A stretch of 64,000 nt of DNA, from positions 316,751,541 to 316,815,540 of the forward strand of contig NC_081405.1 in the NCBI RefSeq assembly GCF_030272615.1, read 5' to 3'. Source of the DNA: Cryptomeria japonica (taxonomy: Eukaryota; Streptophyta; Pinopsida; Cupressales; Cupressaceae). Of the stretch, positions 10,975 to 20,942 are shown in pieces (position 1 is the first letter of the stretch; every line of letters starts with the position of its first letter). The position numbers and the translations under genes are program-made. The notes beneath the pieces are model-generated. The model did not search any database and had not been told where the DNA came from. It saw only the letters and a list, made by a program, of their open reading frames with translations.

Positions 10975-12168
10975 TGTTAGGATAATCGATGAACAACTAA
11001 GAGGGGGTGGTGAACCAGTTGTTAATAGATTATGTAAATTAAAGCACTTAAAACCTTATATCGATATAAATGATTAAGCATTAAAGAAGAAATGAAAATC
11101 AGAGAATCAATACCATGCAACCATAACACATAACACCATGATTTGTATGTGGAAAACCTCAATGAGAAAAAACCATGGTGGGAAACCCTACCCACAATCA
11201 GATGATACTTCTGCAGCAAGTATATGATTATAATAGGGGCCTACACATGTAGGAAGGCACACTACCTAGAGCGTACTTCTAATCACAGTGGAGTCTCACT
11301 AACTATAGAGATGTCAACCACCTCAAGATTTTGGACTACAATCTAGAAAGAATAACTATTTGTGGTGGCATCAAACATGATAGATTATAGTTTTGGTTAA
11401 GCTCAATACCAGAGGTCTTAAACCTCTTACATAAACCCAACTCTATCACCTATTATTGACCAAATCCTTTGCATAAATTATTATTACATTATACGCTCCT
11501 TGCCCATCATACTTCTTAATCTACAATGAAATCTTACATACATTTATACCAACCTAGGACCTAACTAAATAGGTCGGCCACACAAATGATAATACAATAG
11601 ATCCGTTACATAATCCTGAAATAAAAGCATAACACATGTCAGCCTAAGGCCAAACAAATATCATCCAATCAATAAAACATCCCTGAAGCACATCAAATAA
11701 TCCACCAACATGTTTCATGCAAACCAGTCCGTAACCTAGATAGCACGAGACATAATTAGATCCACACACACCAAAGAAATGATACCAATCAATTGAGGCA
11801 TGAACATGATCACCATCAGCATCCTGAATCCCTTCTAGAAGCTACACCAACACCACTTATGCATAACATCAAGGATCTTCATTAAAGCTCTATCAGTGAA
11901 ACCCTTACCGGATCAATAAAGTAAGCTTACTAGAACATAAGATATCATCTGATCATCGTCAATACAAACTAACTGAAACATACTTCAGAAGCATATGAAC
12001 CATCCATACAAACATATTCCAACAAACATATCATATTGGTAGCAATCAATTGATTATCTTCCAATCCAATCCACCTACCGAAGCTGGTAACCAACCAAAA
12101 CAACAAGCATTGACATCAATAAAAAAAGATCAGTGTAACACATAGTCAATTCCATTATATGGCTGACA
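10975..12168 (-). repeat. 5' LTR of element G
   Basis: 1,194 bp with TG...CA ends, starting at the primer site and ending GGCTGACA. It shares with solo LTR H the start TGTTAGGATAA, the GGGGGTGGTGAA block, and the module near 11150-11290 (GTGGAAAACC, then CCTACCCACAATCAGATGAT, then CCTAGAG). Confidence 0.9.
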
Positions 12169-12180
12169 GTATGTTGTCCT

Positions 12181-12988
12181 ATGATGACATTAATAAAAAA
12201 AGGCATTGAATATATAGATCATATATATGATTTTGTAGACAATGACAATCCTATAGATGATACTGAAAATGCTACCACTTGTACATCTCCTAGGGTATCT
12301 CATGAGAATGAAGAAAAAGTAAATACTCCTATCAATAATCTCTATAATGGAGAAACAACATTGTAGAGAAACATGACACCATCTTCTTCTCATACACATA
12401 CTCTAGTGCAAGGTTGGCAAGGTAAAAAATTTAGTGTATCAATCCCTCTAGATTCTCCTTATTCACCTTAGCTTATCTTAATCATCAACATATTTGTAGG
12501 CAATATGATGTTATGCATTTTATTCATGATATTTCTCCTCACATACCATTAAGAAAAGATGAATCCTTAGATGATAAATACCCTTCTTCCTTATCAACCA
12601 AAGAGGACATGAATAATGATAATAGAAAGGGGAATTTGCCTACAAAGGATATTCCTTCTTTATATAATTCTCTCTCTAACCCTTTTATGTGTCCTTACAT
12701 CACAAATTTTGAAGAGATATATAATTAAATCCCTTCTCCTTCAGAATTGAGAAAATTCTCTGAAGTGGGATATGATATGATTTAAAAGCAAGGCTATAGA
12801 GGAAAATGACTTGGAAAACTTGAACAAGGAATTAAGATCCTATAGACCCTCCCAGACAATTTACTACAGAAGGCCTAGGATATCCCAATTATCAAACATC
12901 TATGGAGGATTCTTGTAAGTTAAGATTATTAAAGTGTATTTTACAAGACCTAGAATATAATGCCCATCAAAACATGCTTCTACATTAA
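12181..12988 (+). pseudogene. Ty3/gypsy-like remnant with G-patch-type motif
   Basis: An open segment at 12181-12366 and another at 12513-12728 are polar and rich in Asp/Asn/Ser without a recognised domain. At about 12755-12840 the frame reads SEVGYDMI-stop-KQGYRGK-stop-LGKLEQGIK. A one-base shift then gives PPRQFTTEGLGYPNY to a stop at about 12988. The GYRGK(G)LGK...GI...GLGY pattern resembles the G-patch-like segment found in plant Ty3/gypsy polyproteins near the protease. At least three stops and one frameshift make it dead. The link of the 12181-12728 part to this remnant is inferred from adjacency. Confidence 0.5.
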
Positions 12989-14984
12989 GTAATCCTCCTT
13001 GTTTACTATTTTTTTCCTCAAGAAAACAATCAATCTCTTTCCACTAGTACATCTTGTCCTACATCTGCATGAATCACACAACATAACACAACTTTTTATC
13101 GCATTGCTATTCATGTTGTCATGGGACACTTAGCATAACACAACTTGCTAGCCTGTTGATTTCATGTCCTCTCTTGGTTTTTTTTCCATCGATCACCTAA
13201 ATAAGATAACTTGTTGGGTTGTGGTGTCCACGTTCTCTCTTGTTCCCTTCTCATGATCTCAGACCTTTTCTATTTGTTGGATCATGCTTCATGATAGGAT
13301 GAATTCTCTTGCTCTTTTCATGTGACCACTTGTATTCTTGTAATACCATTTTGAGAATGAGATTAGTGGTTGAGACATTTTATATTATCAAGGTCTCTTC
13401 AACTAGCTAACTTGGAGCTTTTTGTTTAAGTACTAACCCCTTATATGTCTTTTGTATTGGTTTTCTCTTTATTTGCCATTTTTATATTTTTCTTTTTTTT
13501 TTTGTTCTTGCATATGATTATTTGATTTAAGATTATAAGATTGAGGGCTTGGTTCCTTGAAATTAGTCATATCTTATCTCCTTGTGATATCACTCCTAGT
13601 TGCCTCTCTCTCTTCTCCATCTTTCTATTTTTTTAATAAGTATTTGCATAGGATCATACTCTTGTTAATTTGGGGGCTAAATATAGCATAAATTGTAATC
13701 AGTATGATTCACACCTAATATTTGTGCTCGAACTTTAGTGTGTCCTATTTTCATTCCCCCTAGGCCTATTTTGGCCATATTTTTTCTCCAACTCTAATGT
13801 AACCTATTGACACCATTGAGCAGCCTCCATTTGGAGTTTTCCTCCCCCTTGCTAATTTGTTAGTCATATTTTTGGAGGACCAGGGCTTGGTGACACCCTG
13901 GTCCAAACCTGGGCACCCCACCATGCTGGTACACCTTAAACAAGACCCAATTCAAAATCCTGTTAGGATCTCTCCCTCTCGAATGGATTTTAGTCCTCAT
14001 GGGTAGACTTGACTGTTGGAGGTCAGCCTAATTAGTAATTTCCATAGGGAACACTATATTAATTCATCTTATATCTAAGACTCATCTATAGCATTTGCAC
14101 ATTCAAGCATTTGTCATCGATCATTCTCAAGCATTAAAGGTACCATTTTATCCCAACATATCCTTCAAGCATTATGAAAAAAAGTCACATAAAGCCTCAT
14201 GGAAGCATGTGTGTTTCATTAGGTCATTCATGTTCATGTGGTTGTGATGTTATTACATCCAAGATTTTTTATCATATCCAAACTGCATTTCATCATCAAT
14301 CTTCCTATCAACCATTGTAGATCTGATTTATATTTCCTAACATTTATTTTAGTATTTACATTACTCAATTAAAGATTAGTTTCTAAACTACGGTTTGACC
14401 AAAGGAAAACCCCTATTTGAAATGCCTTTTCCTTTCTTTTCATGTGCAACTAGTTGATTCGAGAGCTATGGTTAAATATTCTAATAGAGTTGGTGATGAC
14501 CAATATGTTTAGATTTTGAGAGAATGAAAAGTGGAGGACCAAGGAGACCTGCTATCATAGTCCTAATTATTATACCTAAACTTTTGATAGTGAATCCAGT
14601 GTGTCTCCTTGGTCTAAAAAAAATATCAATTGCCTATCTTAGAGTTATAGGACTAAGGCGACCTAACATCCTAGTGTTGACAATTTAACCTAAACTTCTA
14701 GGAATAGGTTCTAATCGTATCCTTCTACATAGATCCCTATCCATGACTCTATATCATATCTCTAGAAGACTATTATTACTATTTTACTTTAATTGTCCAT
14801 TATTTTACCCTAACTCAAAAGGGGAGACAAACATTACAAGTGAATCTTATGAATATTTTAGCCTTTTTCCTAATTGAATTGTAGGTAGATCTATTGAATT
14901 CATCCCCTTTTTAATGTGGTGTTCCCTTTTATAAGATTAGTGACTTTATTATCTTACCCAACCATTACACATGTATCATTAACA
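12989..14984. other. Non-coding AT-rich stretch, probable old retroelement debris
   Basis: No coding frame or RNA gene recognised. A segment near 13860-13930 (CCAGGGCTTGGTGACACC) and text-like C-rich words suggest old LTR or leader sequence, but no partner copy is in the window. Confidence 0.4.
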
Positions 14985-15003
14985 TATAATCTCAATGCAA
15001 AAT

Positions 15004-15097
15004 ATCAAACAAATTATGGATGCTTGATAAGCTAGGTGATAAAGCTAGAGGATAGGATACTATACCTATGCATTCTAAAATCTTAAATGGGCCCACA
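15004..15097 (-). pseudogene. Ty3/gypsy integrase C-terminal remnant
   Basis: The minus strand reads VGPFKILECIG, then a short run with SYPLAL and LSSIHNLFD. This is the GPFxILxxIGxxAYxLxLPxxLxxIHxVFxxS signature at the end of many plant Ty3/gypsy integrases. It is open for about 30 codons only. Upstream (15100-15450) some lysine-rich pieces may belong to the same integrase but are too decayed to assign. It lies on the opposite strand from the G-patch remnant, so the two are probably different elements. Confidence 0.6.
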
Positions 15098-15129
15098 ATT
15101 GTATTATGAGCTTAGAGCCCTTTCTATTT

Positions 15130-16600
15130 TAACATGCACGTAAATATTTTTATATGCATATACTCTAGCTTCTAGTATGAAGATACCATTTAGCTTTTCT
15201 TCTTCAATAATGTTTATTTGGTTGTAACTAGTGAATCTATCCATCAATTTAAGCTTTGAAAGTTCAACTGAATTTCAATTTTCTCATATTCTTTCTTGAA
15301 TGCAATGATTACGTGTGACACCTAATCACTTCTTTCAAGATTCAAAATAATTTCTATTTCTAACTTTTTCTTTGATTCTTCCTAAACTTTTGACACATAG
15401 TTTTGATTCATGCTATAAGTTATTTTACTTACTGGTTGTGCCCTAGGCATTAAAGGAATTTGGTGAATGAAAAGTTGTATCTATACTTCTTTGAGCTACT
15501 TGTAAATCCATGCAAAGAATTTTTTGTATTCTATGAATTTTTTAAGCAATGCAATATTTATTACTAGAAATTCCTTGTGGTGAAAGGGATTCAAGGAATG
15601 CATGCAATATGTATGGGATACATGTTTGGAAATGAAAAATAGATGGCCAAATGTACAGAAATGAGTGTAATTGGAGAGGCATGGAGAATTGGAGGATCAA
15701 CATAACATTGCACATAAGTGTTTCATTTTTCAATATCTAATTTTATAAATTCATTACTTCAAAATGATAGATGTAAAACTATATGGTAATTACCATGGGT
15801 ATGCAAATTTCACAATTTTTTTTTTTGCCCACTTTGAGGTGTATGTGAATCCTACCACTAACATTTATTTCAAACTAAATTATTTACACTCAAAAACATG
15901 TATGTAAATTAGGTATTCATTCAAAAAAGGATACCAAGTTCAACATAAATAATGGACCCCACTATATTAGAAACTACAAAATAAACAAAGATATATAATA
16001 AGTAGATTTTTTCATACCAGTTAAGATAAAGACACTTGCGAGTTGAATTTTCTATTAATGATCATTTGAGAGAGAATAAAAAATAGGGTTAGAGATATTC
16101 TCCGTCTGTGAAAATAGGTGTTGTAATCCACAACTAGTGCATTGGCCAAAGGATGACATGGTATTTCAAGGATTATCATGTTATGCAGCCAAAATTTATC
16201 TAGACATGATGATGGTTATATACGTAGAAACTTATGCTTGCAAGATCAATAAATAAGTAATTTAGTGATTGGATATACCCCCTTTATAAGTTTCATCCAT
16301 AACATGTGAGGAATTAGAAGAGAGAGAAAAATAGTACATGAAATGTAAATGTAAGCATATATGTAAAATAATTCAATGTTATGCGTGCACCATGTAATAA
16401 CTATAACTATATAGAGTATATAAAATGGTAAGGCATTGAAAGCACATAAGATAGCAATAGTAACATACTTTTTATTCTAAAATATGAAAGTCAAAATGAT
16501 AGAAATACCTATATGTAATTAGACGAGACATTAGGATAGACAGATATTAACTTTCAATGACATATATTAACTGTGATAATACTAACGTGATTGCGTACAT
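15130..16600. other. Intergenic AT-rich DNA
   Basis: No coding exon is seen. In particular, no GH19 chitinase catalytic motif is found on the minus strand, where it would follow the hevein-type gene at 16718-16984. Confidence 0.5.
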
Positions 16601-16639
16601 ATGAACGAGCTTCTTGGTGTGCTTATTGTGCTCACACCC

Positions 16640-16657
16640 TTTATTTACTTATTTATT
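16640..16657 (-). terminator. Poly(A) signals of the hevein-like gene
   Basis: Minus strand carries AATAAA twice (plus TTTATT at 16640-16645 and 16652-16657), about 60-75 nt past the stop codon. This is the expected position for a short 3' UTR. Confidence 0.5.
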
Positions 16658-16717
16658 TATGCGAAGCTTTTGGAATTCTAACAAGTGAAGTTGGGACCGG
16701 GGACGACATGCAATCTT

Positions 16718-16984
16718 TTACACAAGTATACATTTGCTGCCGTGGTCACAATCTTCTACAGATCCAGAGGGAGCAGGGGCAGCAGGCGAAGGCGGAGATT
16801 TAGCATTACATGGGCCTTCCTTGCAACCTTCTCCGCAGTAATCTGGAGTGGTTCCACAGTACCCATATTTGCTGCAGCACTCTCCTGCACCGCACCCACA
16901 ATTCTGTGCTGACCCAAATCGCATCTCTCCAACGATTATCAGCGTGGCCATCATTAACACTAAAATCCTTGTATAACTCGCCAT
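16718..16984 (-). CDS. Secreted hevein-domain protein (hevein-like peptide or chitinase first exon)
   Basis: 88 residues. Residues 1-26 form a signal peptide ending GSA, with cleavage likely before QN. Residues 28-60 are a chitin-binding type 1 (hevein) domain with eight cysteines (29, 31, 36, 37, 43, 50, 54, 59) and the sugar-binding SxYxY...Y set (Ser38, Tyr40, Tyr42, Tyr49). Spacing is the compact form of class IV chitinases. A Pro/Ala/Ser hinge follows (62-73), then GSVED and a tail with two more cysteines (79, 85). Class IV chitinases continue from the hinge into a GH19 domain; none is seen for 16 kb. A GT splice donor could lie in GGATCT|GTAGAA at the hinge end, so this may be exon 1 only. 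As read, it would be a secreted antifungal hevein-like peptide. The frame, TATA box and poly(A) signals are intact, unlike everything around it. Confidence 0.75.
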   Translation of the reverse strand: MASYTRILVLMMATLIIVGEMRFGSAQNCGCGAGECCSKYGYCGTTPDYCGEGCKEGPCNAKSPPSPAAPAPSGSVEDCDHGSKCILV

Positions 16985-17033
16985 GCCTCAGATCTTGTTG
17001 CTCTGATTTGCGAATTGTGTGCATCATGTGTGG

Positions 17034-17041
17034 TATTTATA
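17034..17041 (-). promoter_or_regulatory. TATA box of the hevein-like gene
   Basis: TATAAATA on the minus strand, 49 nt upstream of the ATG. With the usual ~30-nt offset transcription would begin near 17005, giving a leader of about 20 nt. Confidence 0.75.
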
Positions 17042-17230
17042 GGTCTCGAGAAACTTTTGCATTCGCTAAAGATGGTGTGCACACATCAGCTCTCGTCTAT
17101 AATTCCTGTCGTTGGTGACTTTGAGTAGTTATATTTTAATGGTCCTCGAAATATTATAATTCTTGGGAAAAAGGGGAGATTTTAGGAAGATTAGATAATG
17201 TGTATAAGGGAGGTTTTAGTAGGGCTTGGA

Positions 17231-17580
17231 CTGTTTCAACGCTAATGGCTTTGTAATAATCTTACACGCCACTGCCGTTTAAAGCTTTATAATTAACAGA
17301 CAAAAATAACATCATTAATTAGGATCGCTCCATCTGTTCAAATGTTTTCAATTCATTGTAATGTTATGAACAATGAGGATTGACGTCATTAATGTGGATT
17401 AACGCCTTGGCTTCGACTGTTTCTGCACAAGCAGGCTGTAAACACCTTTGGCTTTGCTAAAATCCAGCTCTGTTAAAATTTTATAACTAGCACGCAAAAA
17501 TATCATCAATTCAGACGTTTTCTTGGCTTAGTGATGTCCAAAGAAGAAGAAGATCGGTGATAGTGAGGATTGACGCGATT
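17231..17580 (-). promoter_or_regulatory. Duplicated promoter module upstream of the hevein-like gene
   Basis: Two diverged direct copies, about 17231-17390 and 17411-17580, offset ~190 bp. Both run GACTGTTTC, TGGCTTTG, TTTATAA, CAAAAATA(A)CATCA and end GAGGATTGACG. Copy one ends in TGACGTCA (17381-17388), the full bZIP/TGA-factor palindrome; copy two has TGACGCGA at 17571. TGACG elements in defence-gene promoters bind TGA factors, so salicylate- or stress-responsive control is plausible but inferred. Confidence 0.55.
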
Positions 17581-17589
17581 ATTTTAGCT

Positions 17590-19061
17590 GCAATTGGCGG
17601 TAATGTCTATAAGTAATAATGTCATAATAGTAAGTAATAATGTCATAAGATCTGTAATTTTTTATTTACCCTCGTGTTATACAGAAATCATGATATTTTT
17701 GGAGTTGGAGCCAGATTAGTTATAGCCATTTATTTACATTCAGTTAATGCATTATCATATAAAATATATGAAATACCAATGTTTTATCATGTAAAAATAT
17801 ATGAAATACAAATCAAATCAAATCAATTATATATTCATAGCAACTGTTTTAGACTATTATTAATTAGGTTAAAAAATTTGTTCACTTAATAAGTATTCAA
17901 TTAAATAGCCATTGTCTTATGATTCAAGTATAGAGAGGTATGCTGTTCCTTTCATATTAATTATTTCTTTAGATATTTCTTTTGTGAAATAAAGTAAGCT
18001 ATTGTATAACTAAAATTCATGGGAAACTATTTGAAAATCATGAAAGTATCAATTAATCATTGAAATGATCTTCTACATTGGTTGCCTATCTTACTATTGT
18101 GCGTATGATATTAAACCAATCAATGTCTTGGATAGAGTTCTCAAATTTAATATAAATTTAGAATTCTACTTCGTCAAGCCACATTTCATTGATCCCTCTT
18201 GGATATTTCAGTGGATATGTTTTCCTCAACACCGACATGCACAAAACATAAGGACTATTGTCACTTAAGTCTTAGATATAATAGATATTAGAATCTCTTG
18301 CCAATCTATATAATCCATAATGTTTATGAGAATTAAAGGTAGTGTAAAAAAGGACACAAACATTTCAATGTTTGAAATTGTACATTCTCAATACATTCGT
18401 TGGTCAATTATTTCAACAATATGAGTTTACATTTTAAGAACAATCTATTTTAACAAAAAAATCATGAAAATGTCCATTTTAATGGAAAGATTCTCAAACT
18501 TATTTTTCATGGTGCTTATGTTTTTCTCTTTCATCTATTTATGATAGGGATTTTTCTTTAAAGTTTGTCCAAAAATTGAATTTTTATATGATTTATTCTA
18601 AATTATTAGGCTTATTTATGTAGTGGGTTTAGCTTTCTTAATGACCCAGACCCTTGTATATGTTTTTGAAAAGATAGTATTTATTTATAGTCCTTGCAAC
18701 ATAATTTTGATATAAATAAATAAAATAGTTGTATGTGCATTCACCTATCAACATATATTTTGTTTATGGCTTATTCATCTTTAATGTATTCTACGGAAGT
18801 GTTTAGATTAGTATCATAAATTTGGTTTTCAATTATTTGCAAATTCATGAATGTATCTATCAAAACTTCTATTAATTTAAACTCATAAGTTTCTTAGCAT
18901 GTTCAAGTCATATAATGACTATGAAAATGACTTGATTGTACTTTTTCATCTATGATGACTCAATTTGAACTCTTGTAATTAATATTAGAAAAATATAGTT
19001 AGAAGAAAACTTGATTAAATTTTGAAGGACCACAATTTATTTTTATTAAACTGGCAAATGG
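17590..19061. other. Intergenic AT-rich DNA
   Basis: No gene recognised. A small direct repeat, AGTAATAATGTCATAA, occurs twice near 17611-17650. Short open frames lack domains. Confidence 0.5.
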
Positions 19062-19812
19062 AATTCCTAATATAGATAAAGCAATGAGATTTTCCAACAT
19101 GTTGAAATGGGTTTACAAACAAGATATTTTAGGTTTCCACTATGAATAATCTTTAAAAGTATTGTGGATTAAAGAGTTAGTTCCATCATAATTTATTATT
19201 ATCAAACTTCTTTATCCTTGATCAATATTCACGTTCACGTTGATGAAGATAGACTTCAAAAATAATCACAAATTTAATTTTACTAAATTGTTTCTTTTAT
19301 ATAGTAGGATAAATTAAAAACTAACACTTAACCTTTATTTGGTAGAAATTTATCTTCTATTGTTATCAAATAAATCTTGAAGAGATTTATTTCTTGAACT
19401 TGTATGCAAAGATGATGGAACTTAATGTAGTTTAAACTATTTACAGTCTTTAGTATCTATAAGATTCAAATTAATACATTCATACTTGGCTCTGGGAGGT
19501 AACTATAAGTCTTTTTTTTCAATTTAAAAGTCATATACTTGGAAATATATATTAGTATAATAAAAGTAGGTATGTTTTAGAGATAATTACAAGCACTAAG
19601 ATATCAAAGAAGTTGGAAAAATAATCTTTAATAGAGGCTAAAACCACCAACCTAAATAACCTATACAAAACAAAATACCAACTAAAAAACCCCTAATATC
19701 AACCTATACATACTACATCATTGAAAATATGCATCATAGGATAGTTGAGAAAATGAAAAAATCCAAAAAACACAATACTACAAGTATATACTGGTGAATT
19801 TATGCCCGTTCC
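19062..19812 (+). repeat. Left copy of ~750-bp unique sequence flanking element A
   Basis: Matches 25891-26632 closely from ATTCCTAATATAG to GGTGAATTT..CCCGTT. The left copy has a 6-bp CACGTT duplication near 19230. No coding potential. Element A begins right after it. Confidence 0.9.
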
Positions 19813-20886
19813 TATTGGTATTATGGATGTGTTACATTATTTTTTTCATTGATGTCAACACTTATCCTTCTGGAGATCTATGGTTATGTTGAACCAACAA
19901 ATTTTGTTCACCGGCAATGTTAGTGACTTATGCACAGTAACCAATCTATGCTCACCGATAGGTTATAAGGTTCAATGGCATAGATGATGATTTGTTATCA
20001 TCTGGAGATCACTTGATTATGTCGAAGACATGGTTTGGATACTTGATTATAGTGTTTTGGTTATTGATATAATCAGGTTGACGTATTTGTTGTTACCAAC
20101 AAATTGGTCTAGGTTATGGACCAGTATACGTTATCTATTTTAGATCAACACGACATATTATGGAGATGATTTATTGATTGGATATTGTTGTAAATGTATT
20201 GAGCCGACATGATGCATCACATCAAGACTTATTTATAATTGATTTAATTATAACTTTCTTAGTGAGTCGACCTACACATTTGGCCTTAGGTTTGGTGTAT
20301 ATGTAAGATCTCATTTGTGAGATGACAGATATGATATGGTTATGGTATAGTATTGTAACATGGTATGTGAGAATAGTGAAGATCTTATGAGCAGACCATA
20401 GAGAAGGTTCAAGGAAGATTTCAAGGTGTTTATTAGAGATTAATCGTTATTAAATCCAGTAATGGAGATGCTATTTTGAGCAGTACATTATTCTAGGATT
20501 TAACAGTCCTAGTGTAGTAATTGTGACTCCCATTTGACCATTTTGCTCTAGGAGGTTGGCCTTTCTGCATGTGCAGACCCTATTTGTATACACATACTAT
20601 CTGTAGTAGTATCATCTGATTGTGGGTAAGGTTTCCCACCGTGGTTTTTCCCCTTACAGGGTTTCCACATCAAAATCTCTATGTTATGTGTTGTGGATGT
20701 TGTTTCTCTTTTTGTTTTATGCATTAAGTTTCATTGGTATTAATATTAACTGCTAATCTATTAACCGACATTAAGTTTGGTTTACCGGTATTAAGTAATA
20801 AGTTTGATTAAGTTATAATTGGGTTGAAATTCATTGACAACTGATTCACCCCCCCCTCTCTCAGCTATCCTTCCAATTCCTAACCA
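19813..20886 (+). repeat. 5' LTR of element A
   Basis: 1,074 bp. The first bases read TATTGG where the 3' copy has TGTTTG, then both continue GTATTATGGATGTG. It ends CTAACCA next to the primer site. It contains GATTCACCCCCCCCTCTCTCAG near the end and the GTGGTTTTTCCCC...GGGTTTCCAC module near 20640. Confidence 0.9.
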
Positions 20887-20887
20887 T

Positions 20888-20899
20888 TGGTATCAGAGA
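20888..20899 (+). other. tRNA primer-binding site of element A
   Basis: TGGTATCAGAGA, one base from the initiator methionine tRNA primer site, directly after the LTR. Confidence 0.9.
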
Positions 20900-20942
20900 T
20901 AAGTCCTCTTTTTGTAGAAGTCTAATAGCTTGAGGAGATCCT

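Larger units (their letters stand above)
1..12168 (-). mobile_element. Element G: Ty1/copia retrotransposon, 5' part, twice interrupted
   Basis: Minus-strand copia element whose 5' LTR is at 10975-12168, primer site at 10961-10972 and gag at 10349-10916, 6009-6201 and 1-270. The pol part and 3' LTR lie beyond the left edge. Removing solo LTR H (271-6008) and element I (6202-10348) restores one gag order: N-terminal domain, then the region ending in a short LEALF motif, then the zinc knuckle. Both interruptions have perfect 5-bp target duplications, so the assignment is firm. Gag resembles those of A and B in this window. Confidence 0.9.

Noticed and set aside
12181-12728. Possible small host gene next to element G
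   Set aside because: Polar, repeat-like translation running into a G-patch-type gypsy relic with stops; better explained as retroelement debris.
16591-17118. Plus-strand and alternate-frame ORFs over the hevein gene
   Set aside because: Antisense or shifted shadows; only the minus-strand frame has a signal peptide and eight-Cys domain with a TATA box.
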